Positions 52,250 to 60,918 are shown, counted from the stretch's first letter. The stretch: DNA of 64,000 bases from JADKFD01 sp050250665 (GCA_050250665.1 JBFWOF010000020.1:1-64000); one strand, 5' to 3'. Notes: a model not told the origin generated them from the letters alone. A program made the numbers and translations.

Positions 52250-52410
52250 GGCCCGCGGATGGCTCATCCAACGCAGATCACTCAGACGTAGGTCGGGTTG
52301 GCCGTGAAGCGGCCTGCGTGACAAGTGTAGCCGTCACGTAGACCCTTCGGGCCAACGTGACCTACCTCAAATTCCTTGACGTGCGAGCACGCGCGCCGTC
52401 ACGGTCGCCT
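52250..52410. other. spacer with convergent GTAGGTC repeat
   Basis: Between a plus-strand and a minus-strand gene, almost entirely the hairpin repeat at 52288-52365. It may act as the shared 3' end. Confidence 0.55.
52288..52365. repeat. convergent GTAGGTC/GACCTAC hairpin repeat, second copy
   Basis: Ends 'gtaggtcgggttggcc' and 'ggccaacgtgacctac' are inverted, with an inner 'gcgtgac'/'gtcacgt'. Related to 7927-8007. Confidence 0.75.
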
Positions 52411-52953
52411 TCAATGCAGCGCAGCTTCGATCGCAGCTCGCAGTTCCGCCGAATCCGGCTTGACCTTGCTCGGAAAGCCGGCGATGACCTTGCCGTCGCG
52501 GCCGATCAGGTACTTGTGGAAGTTCCATCCCGGTTCGCCGCCGCCGTCAGCCGCCAGTTGCTTGTAAAAGGGGTCGGCGCCTTCGCCGGAGACCACGGTC
52601 TTGGCGAACATCGGAAACTTGACACCGTAGGTCAGCGTGCAGAATTCCAGAATCTCCTTCTCGGACCCCGGTTCCTGACCTGCGAAATCATTGGACGGGA
52701 ATCCGAGCACCGAGAAGCCCTGATCCGAGAGCTCGGCGTGCAGCGCCTCCAGACCCTCGTATTGCGGCGTGTATCCACACTTGCTGGCCGTGTTCACCAC
52801 CAGCAAGACCTTGCCCTCGTACTGGCTGCACAGGTTCACCGGCTCTTTCCCGGCCAGCGGCCGAAATTCGCGGTCCAGCAGGGGCGTACAGGCGGCCGAA
52901 GCCGACAACGAAGCGCAGAGCAAGGCAGCAGATGCAATCAGACGAAGCAGCAT
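52411..52953 (-). CDS. periplasmic glutathione peroxidase (Cys type)
   Basis: 180 residues with an N-terminal signal peptide (LLRLIASAALLCASLSASAA). Thioredoxin-like GPx fold: the peroxidatic residue is Cys in NTASKCGYTPQYEGLEAL (not Sec), with the Gln of FPSNDFAGQEPG and Trp/Asn in WNFHKYLIGRDG. It reduces peroxides; bacterial Cys-type members often use thioredoxin rather than glutathione. The signal peptide makes a periplasmic location likely. Confidence 0.92.
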   Translation of the reverse strand: MLLRLIASAALLCASLSASAACTPLLDREFRPLAGKEPVNLCSQYEGKVLLVVNTASKCGYTPQYEGLEALHAELSDQGFSVLGFPSNDFAGQEPGSEKEILEFCTLTYGVKFPMFAKTVVSGEGADPFYKQLAADGGGEPGWNFHKYLIGRDGKVIAGFPSKVKPDSAELRAAIEAALH

Positions 52954-53210
52954 GGGGAATTCCTTATAAGGTCTGGCGAGTAGAGCACCGGCAGGATTAT
53001 GGGCAGGTGAAGACCCCCGCCACCATCAGCTTGGCGCCTGGGATCGCCGAGTTGTACTCGGCCGCTTCTGGCACCGGAAAGGCGGAGAGCAAGAGCGCCG
53101 ACTGCAAGTCGGCGATCCCGGGCAATGGCGCCGACTGCGAGACGATCCCGGATTCCCGAAAGATCACCGTCCGGGATCGCCGAGTTGCACTCGGCTGTTT
53201 CTGGCCTTGT
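52954..53210. repeat. three copies of a 23-bp GGGATCGCCGAGTTG motif
   Basis: 'gggatcgccgagttgtactc...' at 53040-53062, its inverted relative at 53097-53119, and 'gggatcgccgagttgcactc...' at 53173-53195. Adjacent copies face each other and can fold into hairpins. No gene is supported here. The spacer sits between two minus-strand genes. Confidence 0.8.
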
Positions 53211-54365
53211 TCAGCCCTTCGGCGTCAGCTTCAGCAGCCGCGCCCCAGCGCCGTCTTCCAGCAGGTAGATCGCGCCGTCCGGGCCCTGCTCGACTTCGCG
53301 TATGCGCTGACCCATGTCAAAACGCTCCACTTCCCGCGCGCTTTGGCCATCAATCTGAATACGCACCAGCGATTTCGATGACAGCCCGGCGGCCAGTGCG
53401 TTGCCACGCCAGGCCGGGAACTGGTCACCGGTATAGAAGATGACATCGCCAGGAGAAATCACCGGCGTCCAGCTGATCGCCGGTGCCGAAAATTCGGGCC
53501 GGGTGTCGTGATCGGGAATGTCGCGGCCATCGTAATGATCGCCGTTGGAGACAATCGGATAGCCATAATTGGCGCCGCGTACCACGCGATTGAGCTCATC
53601 GCCGCCCATGGGTCCCATCTCGATATTCCACAACTGGCCCTGTGGGTCGAAAGCGAGGCCCAGCGGATTGCGGTGGCCCAGTGACCACACCTGCGCGGCC
53701 ACACCGCCCTGCTCGGCAAAGGGATTGTCGGCGGGGACGCTGCCGTCATCCTTCAGGCGCACAATCTTGCCCAGGTTGCCACTCATGTCCTGCGCCGGGT
53801 CGAAATGCTGGCGCTCACCGGAACTGATGTAGAGATCGCCATTGGGGGCGAAAGCGATGCGATGCCCGAAATGGCCGCGACCGGTCATCTTCGGCGTCTG
53901 CTCCCAGATGCGCTCGACCTTTTCCAGCATCCCCGCTGTGTCGTTGACGACCAGTTTGGCCCGCACCACCACGGCGCCAAAGGTATCGCCCTCGCCTGCC
54001 TCGACATAGCTGAGATAGACCAGACCGTTGTCGGCAAATTTCGGATGCACCACCACGTCGCCCAGACCGCCCTGGCCACCATAGGCGACTTTCGGTACGC
54101 CGCTGATCTCCAGCGTGGTGCCGCCAAGCGAATGCAGCTTGAGCACACCCTGCTTCTCGGTCACCAGCAAGCGGCCGTCAGGCAGAAAGGTCATTGCCCA
54201 CGGCTCGTTGAAACGCGCCAGTTCGGTTGCAATGAAGCTCGAATACGGCGTGACGCTGGCCGCCGGAGCCGCGGCAGGCGCGGGCGCTGTTGCGTCTGCC
54301 GCGCTCAGTGACGCCGTCGCCAAGAGCATGCAGGCGACGGCTGAGGGGTACAGGTATTTGCTCAT
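53211..54365 (-). CDS. PQQ-dependent aldose sugar dehydrogenase (YliI/Asd type)
   Basis: 384 residues from the ATG at 54365 (MSKYLYPS). Signal peptide about 1-23, an Ala/Pro linker, then a six-bladed GDH/SGD propeller. Typical stretches: LARFNEPWAMTFLPDGRLLVTE, GRGHFGHRIAFAPNGDLYIS, VWSLGHRNPLGLAFD, IEMGPMGGDELN. The family oxidises aldose sugars in the periplasm using PQQ. It lies 257 bases upstream of the peroxidase on the same strand. Confidence 0.92.
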   Translation of the reverse strand: MSKYLYPSAVACMLLATASLSAADATAPAPAAAPAASVTPYSSFIATELARFNEPWAMTFLPDGRLLVTEKQGVLKLHSLGGTTLEISGVPKVAYGGQGGLGDVVVHPKFADNGLVYLSYVEAGEGDTFGAVVVRAKLVVNDTAGMLEKVERIWEQTPKMTGRGHFGHRIAFAPNGDLYISSGERQHFDPAQDMSGNLGKIVRLKDDGSVPADNPFAEQGGVAAQVWSLGHRNPLGLAFDPQGQLWNIEMGPMGGDELNRVVRGANYGYPIVSNGDHYDGRDIPDHDTRPEFSAPAISWTPVISPGDVIFYTGDQFPAWRGNALAAGLSSKSLVRIQIDGQSAREVERFDMGQRIREVEQGPDGAIYLLEDGAGARLLKLTPKG

Positions 54366-54562
54366 GGGGGAGGTCTCCAAGGGGTTCGGCGCTGCGCGTC
54401 AGGGCGCGGGCTGGGCAGACGGGTATTGCACAAATGTGAAGGCCAAGGATAGACCGACGAACGTCACGGGAAAGTCTGGACCACGACCGACCTTCGACCA
54501 CGGGCTTGCACCATCGACTGGCGTGCCCGAGCATGCGCCCCATCTGCCATTTCGAACTCGAC

Positions 54563-56161
54563 ATGCTGCGACTGACAGAAATCAGGCTGCCTCTGGATCA
54601 TCCGGAGCCGGCACTCAGAGCCGCCATTATCGAGCGCCTGTCCGTCGCCGATGCCGAGCTGTTGGGCTTCACGGTCTACAAGCGCAGCTACGACGCCCGC
54701 AAGCGCGGCGCCATCCTGCTGATCTATACGGTCGATGTGCAATTGCGCGACGAGTCATCGGTGCTCGCGCGCGCACCGACCCACGTGACCGCCAGTCCCG
54801 ACATGCGCTACCGCTTCGTCACCCGGGCGCCGGCAACTCTGAAAGAACGCCCGGTCATCATCGGGTTTGGGCCCTGCGGTCTGTTCGCGGCGCTGATCCT
54901 GGCACAGATGGGCTTTCGTCCGATCGTGCTCGAGCGTGGCAAGGCCGTGCGCGAGCGTACCAAGGACACTTTCGGTCTGTGGCGCACGAACAAGCTCAAC
55001 CCCGAATCCAATGTCCAGTTTGGCGAGGGCGGTGCCGGCACCTTCTCGGACGGCAAGCTCTACAGCCAGATCAAGGACCCGCAGCATTACGGGCGCAAGG
55101 TGCTGGAAGAATTCGTGCTGGCGGGCGCCCCCGAAGAGATCCTCTACGTCAGCAAGCCGCATATCGGCACCTTCCGCCTGGTCAGCATGATCGAGAAGAT
55201 GCGTGCCGGCATCGAAGCCCTGGGCGGCGAGATCCGCTTCGGGCAGCGTGTCGAAGACGTGCTGATCAAGGACGGACAGTTGCGCGGTTTGCGACTGGCC
55301 TCGGGTGAGGAACTGGCCGCCGAGCATGTGATCCTGGCAGTCGGTCACAGCGCCCGCGACACCTTCCAGATGCTGCACGCACGCGGCGTCTTCATCGAAG
55401 CCAAACCCTTCTCGATCGGCGTGCGCATCGAGCATCCGCAGTCGCTGATCGATCAGGCCCGATTCGGCCCGCAGGCGGGCCATCCGCTGCTCGGCGCAGC
55501 CGATTACAAGCTGGTGCATCACTGCAGGAACGGTCGCTCGGTCTACAGTTTCTGCATGTGTCCGGGTGGTACCGTGGTGGCCGCCACCTCCGAGGTCGGC
55601 CAGGTCGTGACCAACGGCATGAGCCAGTACTCGCGCAACGAACGCAACGCCAATGCCGGACTGGTGGTCGGCATCAGCCCCGAGGACTATCCCGGCGGAC
55701 CGCTGGCCGGCATCGAATTCCAGCGTCAGTGGGAGCGCCGCGCCTTCGAACTCGGTGGCGGCGATTACTCGGCGCCCGGACAACGGGTCGGCGATTTCCT
55801 GGCCCGACGCCCGTCCACCGAATTCGGCAGCGTGCTGCCCTCGTACACACCCGGCGTGCGTCTGGGTGAGATCGACGGCGCCCTGCCCGACTACGCGATC
55901 GATGCCCTGCGCGAAGCCATCCCGGCCATGGACCGGCAGATCCGCGGCTTCGCCATGGCCGATGCGCTGCTCACCGGCGTCGAAACCCGCACCTCATCAC
56001 CCATCCGCATCAAGCGCGGCGCCGACTTCCAGAGCATCAACACCCGCGGCCTGTACCCCGCCGGCGAAGGCGCCAGCTACGCCGGCGGCATCTATTCGGC
56101 TGCCATCGACGGCATCGAAGTCGCCCAGGCACTGGCGTTGGCGATGGTCGGCGAATCGTAA
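54563..56161 (+). CDS. FAD-dependent oxidoreductase, COG2509 type
   Basis: 532 residues from the ATG at 54563. An N-terminal domain of about 90 residues (LRLTEIRLPLDHPEPALRAAI, then YKRSYDARKRGAILLIYTVDV) precedes an FAD-binding Rossmann fold with IGFGPCGLFAALILAQMGF. The later SIGVRIEHPQSLIDQ, YSFCMCPGG and C-terminal LYPAGEGASYAGGI are hallmark blocks of this uncharacterised dehydrogenase family. Substrate unknown. Cytoplasmic. Confidence 0.92.
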   Translation: MLRLTEIRLPLDHPEPALRAAIIERLSVADAELLGFTVYKRSYDARKRGAILLIYTVDVQLRDESSVLARAPTHVTASPDMRYRFVTRAPATLKERPVIIGFGPCGLFAALILAQMGFRPIVLERGKAVRERTKDTFGLWRTNKLNPESNVQFGEGGAGTFSDGKLYSQIKDPQHYGRKVLEEFVLAGAPEEILYVSKPHIGTFRLVSMIEKMRAGIEALGGEIRFGQRVEDVLIKDGQLRGLRLASGEELAAEHVILAVGHSARDTFQMLHARGVFIEAKPFSIGVRIEHPQSLIDQARFGPQAGHPLLGAADYKLVHHCRNGRSVYSFCMCPGGTVVAATSEVGQVVTNGMSQYSRNERNANAGLVVGISPEDYPGGPLAGIEFQRQWERRAFELGGGDYSAPGQRVGDFLARRPSTEFGSVLPSYTPGVRLGEIDGALPDYAIDALREAIPAMDRQIRGFAMADALLTGVETRTSSPIRIKRGADFQSINTRGLYPAGEGASYAGGIYSAAIDGIEVAQALALAMVGES

Positions 56162-56578
56162 GTCAGGGTGTCCGCCCGGCGGGCCAGGTGGCGTCGCCCG
56201 GTGTTCCATGAACCCATTTCCCAAGTTGTGGATGCGTCATTGCGAGGAGCGCAGCGACGAAGCAATCCAGTGCTTCTGCGGCTGTGTCTCTGGATTGCTT
56301 CGCTACGCGCTCCACGAATCCATATCGGAGGTTATTGAACTTCCCCATTCCGGCAAGAGCCGGCTTTTGTAGCCCGGAAGTGCGCGCAGCGCTCTCCGGG
56401 AGGTGATGCGACAAGCGCCGGGGAGCCGCTGCGCGGCACCCTCGGCCTACTTCAAGGTCACGCCATCTGAGAGGGCCAACGACTTGCTCGTCGATCCCAA
56501 GCTGTGTCGTCTTCAATTTGGCTCGAAAAACAAAGACACTGAGCCATCGCGACGAACGTATATCGGAGCTATCCCAGG
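56162..56578. other. 417-bp spacer with nested repeats
   Basis: Mosaic repeat copy 4 (56206-56450) is interrupted by a partial palindromic element (56234-56310). Between 56450 and 56578 no features other than the presumed promoter of the next gene were seen. Confidence 0.6.
56206..56450. repeat. mosaic dispersed repeat, copy 4, interrupted
   Basis: It begins 'tccatgaacccatttcc', is split by 'gcgtcattgcgaggagcgc' text (56234-56310), and resumes with 'attccggcaagagccgg', 'gaagtgcgcgcagcgc', 'gccggggagccgctgcgcgg' and 'ctcggcctac'. Orientation as copies 3 and 5. Confidence 0.88.
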
Positions 56579-57634
56579 ATGTGCCGACCACCGATTGCCC
56601 TGTTGTTCTGCGCCCTCATCGTGCTGGCCCATGGCCCGGCGATCGCCGATGACGCTGATGATCTGGCGGAGATCGCGCGCCTGCAGGCTCGCGTGCATGA
56701 ACAGGTGCCAGCCGATATGCGCGTATACGCGGCCGAATTCGGCTCCGGCATCACCCTGCAACTGCGATCGGCCGATACCGCCCCGCAGCAGGCCTGGATC
56801 GCCTCCGGATCAGACTGGGTGGAGCTGAAGCCTTCCGGATACATCGGAACCAGCTGCGCGGGCTCAGGTATCGCCATCGGCGAGTTCTCGCTCGAAGCCG
56901 GCATGCGTGCCTACTACAGGGCCCGCACCATCGCCGCGGAACATGGCGCAGATGCCGTCTCGCCCGATCGCATCGAATTCTCCTTCCAGGGCGACCGCTG
57001 CGAGCCGGGCTGGCGGATCACCCTGGTGGCCGAGGATCAGCGCTACCTTTATCTCAGCTTTGACGTAGACGGCGCCCTGGCGGGCGCAGCGCAGCTTGAC
57101 GGCAATACGCGCAGCGAACTCGATGCCGCCAGCGTTCGGGCCTTGGATGCTCGCGCATCCGCCGCATTACCCACCGCGCGCGTCGAAGCCGCACCCCTGC
57201 CGGCCGAAGCTGAGGACATTACCCCGACGGGTGAGGAGTATCTGGTCGCCAGCGTTGACGGTCAGGCTTATGCGTGTGCCCATGACGACATCCAGTTTGT
57301 CTACGACTACTACAGCATCGATCTGCGCTGCGAGGGCGATTCCACGCAGGATCCACTGGTGTTGCGGGTAGCCGGCGTGAAACCCGGCAAATCCGAGCAC
57401 AGAATGGTCGCGGGCATGGCCGGGCCTGAACTGTGGGTACGTCGGGGCCTGGTCGAACTCGACAGCGATGACAGCCTGCGCGACACCCGCGTCTGGATAG
57501 ACGCCCTCGATGAAGCACTGATCGAAGGCCGATTCGAAGGCACGCTCAGCAACGCCTCGGGACGTCGCATCAAGATTGCGCAGGGACGATTCCGACTGCT
57601 GCCCGGCGAGGGGTTCAGGGTAACGCCGCCGTAG
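56579..57634 (+). CDS. secreted hypothetical protein
   Basis: 351 residues with a signal peptide (PPIALLFCALIVLAHGPAIA). The mature protein is acidic, with no membrane helix, low Cys and several beta-like stretches (GYIGTSCAGSGIAIGEFSLE; DDIQFVYDYYSIDLRC). No motif was recognised. Codon use and GC fit the surrounding chromosome. It is monocistronic, between a repeat-bearing spacer and a short unlinked gene. Confidence 0.65.
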   Translation: MCRPPIALLFCALIVLAHGPAIADDADDLAEIARLQARVHEQVPADMRVYAAEFGSGITLQLRSADTAPQQAWIASGSDWVELKPSGYIGTSCAGSGIAIGEFSLEAGMRAYYRARTIAAEHGADAVSPDRIEFSFQGDRCEPGWRITLVAEDQRYLYLSFDVDGALAGAAQLDGNTRSELDAASVRALDARASAALPTARVEAAPLPAEAEDITPTGEEYLVASVDGQAYACAHDDIQFVYDYYSIDLRCEGDSTQDPLVLRVAGVKPGKSEHRMVAGMAGPELWVRRGLVELDSDDSLRDTRVWIDALDEALIEGRFEGTLSNASGRRIKIAQGRFRLLPGEGFRVTPP

Positions 57635-57780
57635 CTGCGGAAGCGGCGCCTCGCTCCACTCAAGGTGCAAAGCGGAGTAATCGAACGCCAGGAAAGCTTG
57701 AGTCAGCGCGGGCTTGTGTGCGCTCCGGTTTGGCCCGATGCTTCACGCAACAATTCGTCATATAGTGAATTTGAGACTTC

Positions 57781-58023
57781 ATGAACAACATGCGCGGCCA
57801 TCTCCAGATCGCTTTCGAGTCCATCCAGTGCTTTGCTGATGACGGCAGGCTGGACGCCGACGAGCTTGGCAAGTTGGTGGCGATCGCCGAGCGCGATGGG
57901 GTCTTCGATCAGGATGAAGTTCGGATCCTGAGCAGCATCATCAAGCGCATCAAGCCCGAAGAAATCGACGAGGCCATGCGCCTGCGCCTGGACGAACTCA
58001 GCCAGAAGCTGCGCGCGCGCTGA
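57781..58023 (+). CDS. small TerB-like helical protein
   Basis: 80 residues, all helical by eye, with two acidic turns (ADDGRLDADELGKLV and ERDGVFDQDEVRILSSII) spaced like TerB-type or EF-hand-like calcium or phosphate-response domains. It is short for TerB but keeps the double 'DG-x-D-x-x-E' pattern. Function unknown. Conserved small protein in this order, by impression. Confidence 0.65.
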   Translation: MNNMRGHLQIAFESIQCFADDGRLDADELGKLVAIAERDGVFDQDEVRILSSIIKRIKPEEIDEAMRLRLDELSQKLRAR

Positions 58024-58115
58024 CGGGAACGCCTGTCACTATACGAGTGCTGGAGATGGCGCCCGACGGCGCCATCCAGCAGCACCAGCCCATTCGAGAT
58101 CCATGCTTCCCCAGG

Positions 58116-58410
58116 CTAGTCGAGCGGGTTCCCACGTGGCCGATAGGGACTGTCAGGCGACCACTGCGGCCGCGATTCCGCGTTCGCGACTGCTTCCACC
58201 ACGGCAAAGTAGAAGCGGTGGAAATCGGCCTGGGCCTGGAGATCGATAGGCGTCGAGAGATCGTCCTGCGGCTTGTGATAACGGTTTTCGTACCAGTCGC
58301 GATAGGCCGCCGCTGCCTGCTCGTCGCTGGCATCGAATCCGAACAGAAAGCTCACCGCCGGAACGCCGATCGCTCCGGCAGCCCTGGCAGCCAGCATCTG
58401 TTCCATCATT
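58116..58410 (-). pseudogene. C-terminal remnant of an M28-family peptidase
   Basis: A 97-codon frame whose protein resembles only the last part of M28 zinc aminopeptidases: VPAVSFLFGFDASDEQ, then YENRYHKPQDDLSTPIDL (the 'RYHxPxDD' metal-His region), then FHRFYFAVVEAVANAESRPQWSPDS near the end. The upstream part with the other metal ligands is missing. A TAA directly precedes the first ATG, and the mosaic repeat (58411-58586) begins at the break, so the gene looks truncated by the repeat. Confidence 0.75.
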
Positions 58411-58586
58411 TAATCTCGATATTCCGGCAATTGCCGGCTTTTGTAGCCCGAAGTGCGCGCAGCGCTCTCCGGGCGGTGACGCGAAAAGCCCCGGTGAGCC
58501 GCTGCGCGGCACACCAGGCTACGCGCAGAAGGCGAGTTCATGGCCTGTGCGCAGTGTCGAGCAGAAACAGGTGGCTCGCAATGACA
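58411..58586. repeat. mosaic dispersed repeat, copy 5
   Basis: It runs 'atattccggcaattgccggc', 'tagcccgaagtgcgcgcagc', 'gccccggtgagccgctgcgc', 'accaggctacgcgc', 'gagttcatggcctgtgcgca' and ends 'gtggctcgcaatgaca'. It abuts the M28 remnant. The remaining spacer to 58758 holds GGAG for the next gene. Confidence 0.88.
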
Positions 58587-58758
58587 ACGAGCCAAAGAGC
58601 CGTGCGGGCGGATTCCGCCGACTGCCCCGCGAGTACACCAGGAACTCGCCCAGAAGGGGGGCATCAGCGAATGCTCTTCTCGATGGGACTACCGGCACTG
58701 TCCTCACACAGGTGACGATGCGGAAACTCGCGACTTGTCGATCTTTGGAGCGTGACGG

Positions 58759-59778
58759 ATGAGCGGACGATTTCTCCTGGTGCCAGTGGTGGCCAGTCTG
58801 GGCCTGTGGCTGTATGGATCGCACGCCGGCGCGGCGACTGCCGAACCGGTCGCGCTTCCGGTCGATTTTCGCTGCGATCGCTTCTATGTCGAGCCGCAAA
58901 CCGCCAATGGCGCAATCCTGCGCCTGTACACCGACACCGGCGGCGGTCTCTGGTTGTCGAAGGCAGCTGTTCAGCGCCTGGAGCTCGACGTCGTCAGCTT
59001 GAGCGAGGGCGACCGGGAAATGCAGTTCGCGGCGCTACCGAAGTTTGCCCCCGGGAAAGGCATTCCGGCACTGGATCCAGACAGCGATCCGCGAAGTGGC
59101 CCTGCCAAGGGGCGGCTTGTCGTGATGCCACAGGATCCGCCCGCTGACTTTGGCGACGGCATGCTCGGCCAGGACTGGTTTGCCGGCCGCCGCTGGACTT
59201 TCGACTACGCCAACGGCCAGCTTTTGGTGGGTGCAGCGCCGATCGACGAGAAGCAGGCTCATGTCGTGCCGCTCGGATTCCCCAAGGACGAATCCGGTCG
59301 CCGCAAGGCCAACTTCCCCAGCATCGTGGCGACGGTCGAGGGCGTCGAGTTGCCCTTCCTGTTCGACACCGGCGCCACCATCTCGTCCTCTGCCGAGGCG
59401 GCTCTGGCCATCGGCGTCGAGGGCGCCAGCGAATGCGCCACCAGCTTCATCGTCGCCAGCGTTTTTGAAGCCTGGCGACAGGCGCATCCCGACTGGCGCG
59501 TGGTCGAGAACGCCGACGTGCGCGGCGGCGCATCCAAGGGCGAGGCCATGATCGAAGTGCCCGAAGTGACCATCGCCGGACACACCGTCGGCCCTGTCTG
59601 GTTCACCCGCCGGGCCGACCCCAATTTCCACGAGTACATGTCCAGTTTCATGGACCGCAAGGTCGACGGCGCCCTCGGCGGGTCGCTGCTGCGCTGGTTC
59701 GTGGTCGACGTCGACTACCCCGGTGCGCTGGCCCGATTCACCCGCATCCCGGAGCCCAAAGCTACGCCAGGGGGTTGA
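58759..59778 (+). CDS. secreted protein with two aspartyl-protease-like lobes
   Basis: 339 residues with GGAG upstream and a signal peptide (about 1-26). Two Asp-Thr-Gly motifs are visible: LYTDTGGG (Asp59) and LFDTGATISS (Asp203). Each is followed about 75-95 residues later by a 'DGxLG' strand (DGMLGQDWF; DGALGGSLLRWFVVDVDYPG), the pattern of one retropepsin lobe. This gives a pepsin-like, two-lobed layout in one chain. Whether it cleaves peptides is inference. Function and substrate unknown. Confidence 0.75.
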   Translation: MSGRFLLVPVVASLGLWLYGSHAGAATAEPVALPVDFRCDRFYVEPQTANGAILRLYTDTGGGLWLSKAAVQRLELDVVSLSEGDREMQFAALPKFAPGKGIPALDPDSDPRSGPAKGRLVVMPQDPPADFGDGMLGQDWFAGRRWTFDYANGQLLVGAAPIDEKQAHVVPLGFPKDESGRRKANFPSIVATVEGVELPFLFDTGATISSSAEAALAIGVEGASECATSFIVASVFEAWRQAHPDWRVVENADVRGGASKGEAMIEVPEVTIAGHTVGPVWFTRRADPNFHEYMSSFMDRKVDGALGGSLLRWFVVDVDYPGALARFTRIPEPKATPGG

Positions 59779-59833
59779 GCGTTCGTCCGGTTAGGCGGAT
59801 TCCGCCGCGGACCCTGAAAGCCTGGTTCAGAAC

Positions 59834-60562
59834 TCAGGGCTGAGAGGCTTCGGCGCGCGCTCCGTTGACAGCCTGCTGCCAGGTGCGTTTCAACAGCGAA
59901 GCATCGCCCATGTCGCTATGACTGGGCACGACTATTCTCGCCTTGCGATATCTGGCCATCAGTGTTTTTGCCGCTTGTGGCCAAGCCGACAGATCTGCAT
60001 CACTCAAATTGCCAAGACCATCCGGTTTGACAAAACAGCCGCCGAACAAGATCTTTCTTTCCGGCAACCAGACGACCACATTGTCGCTGGTGTGACCTGG
60101 GCCGGGATAGAAGACCTCGATCTTGTCGCGCACCAACCAGAATGCCGGCGTATCGATGGAATTCCTCGCAGGAATCTTGCCGCTATTGGCCAGCAATTCA
60201 TTGGTCAGCTTGGACGCGTAGGTGGGAATCGATCTGGCATTGAGCCACGGGATCCCGGCAGCGCTATCGTCATGAAAATGCGTTGATAGGCTTGCAGCTA
60301 CCGTCAGGTCGCGCTGCTCCAGCCAATTGACGAGTTTCTCGGTGTCTTCCGCGGAGACCGGCGTATCGATCAGATACGCATTGTCGCCGTCGACCGCCAC
60401 CAAGCCATGTTTGCTGACCAGACCGAAGCCTTCGTATTCCTGAAATGAGGTATGCAGATAGACGCCGGCCGCTATCTCGGTGATTTCCAGCTCCGGTTTG
60501 GCCTCGTTTGCCACCGCGAGATCACAGACGCAGAACAAGGCCAACAACAACCACACTCTCAT
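59834..60562 (-). CDS. subclass B1 metallo-beta-lactamase, IMP-like
   Basis: 242 residues from the ATG at 60562 with AAGGAAG upstream. The signal peptide probably ends AVA-N. The B1 zinc sites are complete: His95, His97 and Asp99 in STHFHDDSAAG, His157 in GPGHTSD, Cys176 in GGCF, and His215 in PSHSD. Lys179 and Asn185, which contact the beta-lactam, are kept. Long runs such as ARSIPTYASKLTNELL and DNVVVWLPERKILFGG closely resemble IMP-1. The flap residue Trp of IMP is Phe (EGFGLV). Hydrolysis of carbapenems is expected from the family, not shown. Confidence 0.93.
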   Translation of the reverse strand: MRVWLLLALFCVCDLAVANEAKPELEITEIAAGVYLHTSFQEYEGFGLVSKHGLVAVDGDNAYLIDTPVSAEDTEKLVNWLEQRDLTVAASLSTHFHDDSAAGIPWLNARSIPTYASKLTNELLANSGKIPARNSIDTPAFWLVRDKIEVFYPGPGHTSDNVVVWLPERKILFGGCFVKPDGLGNLSDADLSAWPQAAKTLMARYRKARIVVPSHSDMGDASLLKRTWQQAVNGARAEASQP

Positions 60563-60615
60563 TTGAGCTTCCTTCCCTGGTCGCGAAGCGAGACGGCTCA
60601 CCGCCGATGCCCGCC

Positions 60616-60644
60616 ATTTTTCAGGCTAGATCGAGCCTTGTCGA
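60616..60644 (-). promoter_or_regulatory. candidate promoter of the metallo-beta-lactamase
   Basis: On the minus strand TCGACA (60644-60639) and AAAAAT (60621-60616) are separated by 17 bases, 5/6 and 4/6 matches to sigma-70 boxes. The -10 box lies about 55 bases before the start codon. Visual match only. Confidence 0.35.
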
Positions 60645-60751
60645 GAACTCAGGAATCCTGTTGACGCGACATGTCATCACTTGCCCTGCGATCGCCCCAA
60701 CACCCCATGGCAGCTTGAGCATGCGACGTGACCGACGGCCGGAAATAGCTC

Positions 60752-60918
60752 GGCGGTGAGCGCGGCGAACCCCAGCGGCGCGGCGTTGCGGCAAGGGCGC
60801 CTCTGGCCAAGCCGTCAGTTCGTGGCCAAAGGCAACCTCAGCCGGGACCACGGACAATCGCAACCAAGCGTGCGAGGAATAGGTTGGCGGTGAGCGCAGC
60901 GAACCCCAACGGCGCGGT
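60752..60918. repeat. two direct copies of GGCGGTGAGCGC...CGGCGCGG
   Basis: 'ggcggtgagcgcggcgaacc' at 60752 and 'ggcggtgagcgcagcgaacc' at 60886, each about 34 bp with three differences, 134 bases apart. Part of a common dispersed spacer text. Confidence 0.75.
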
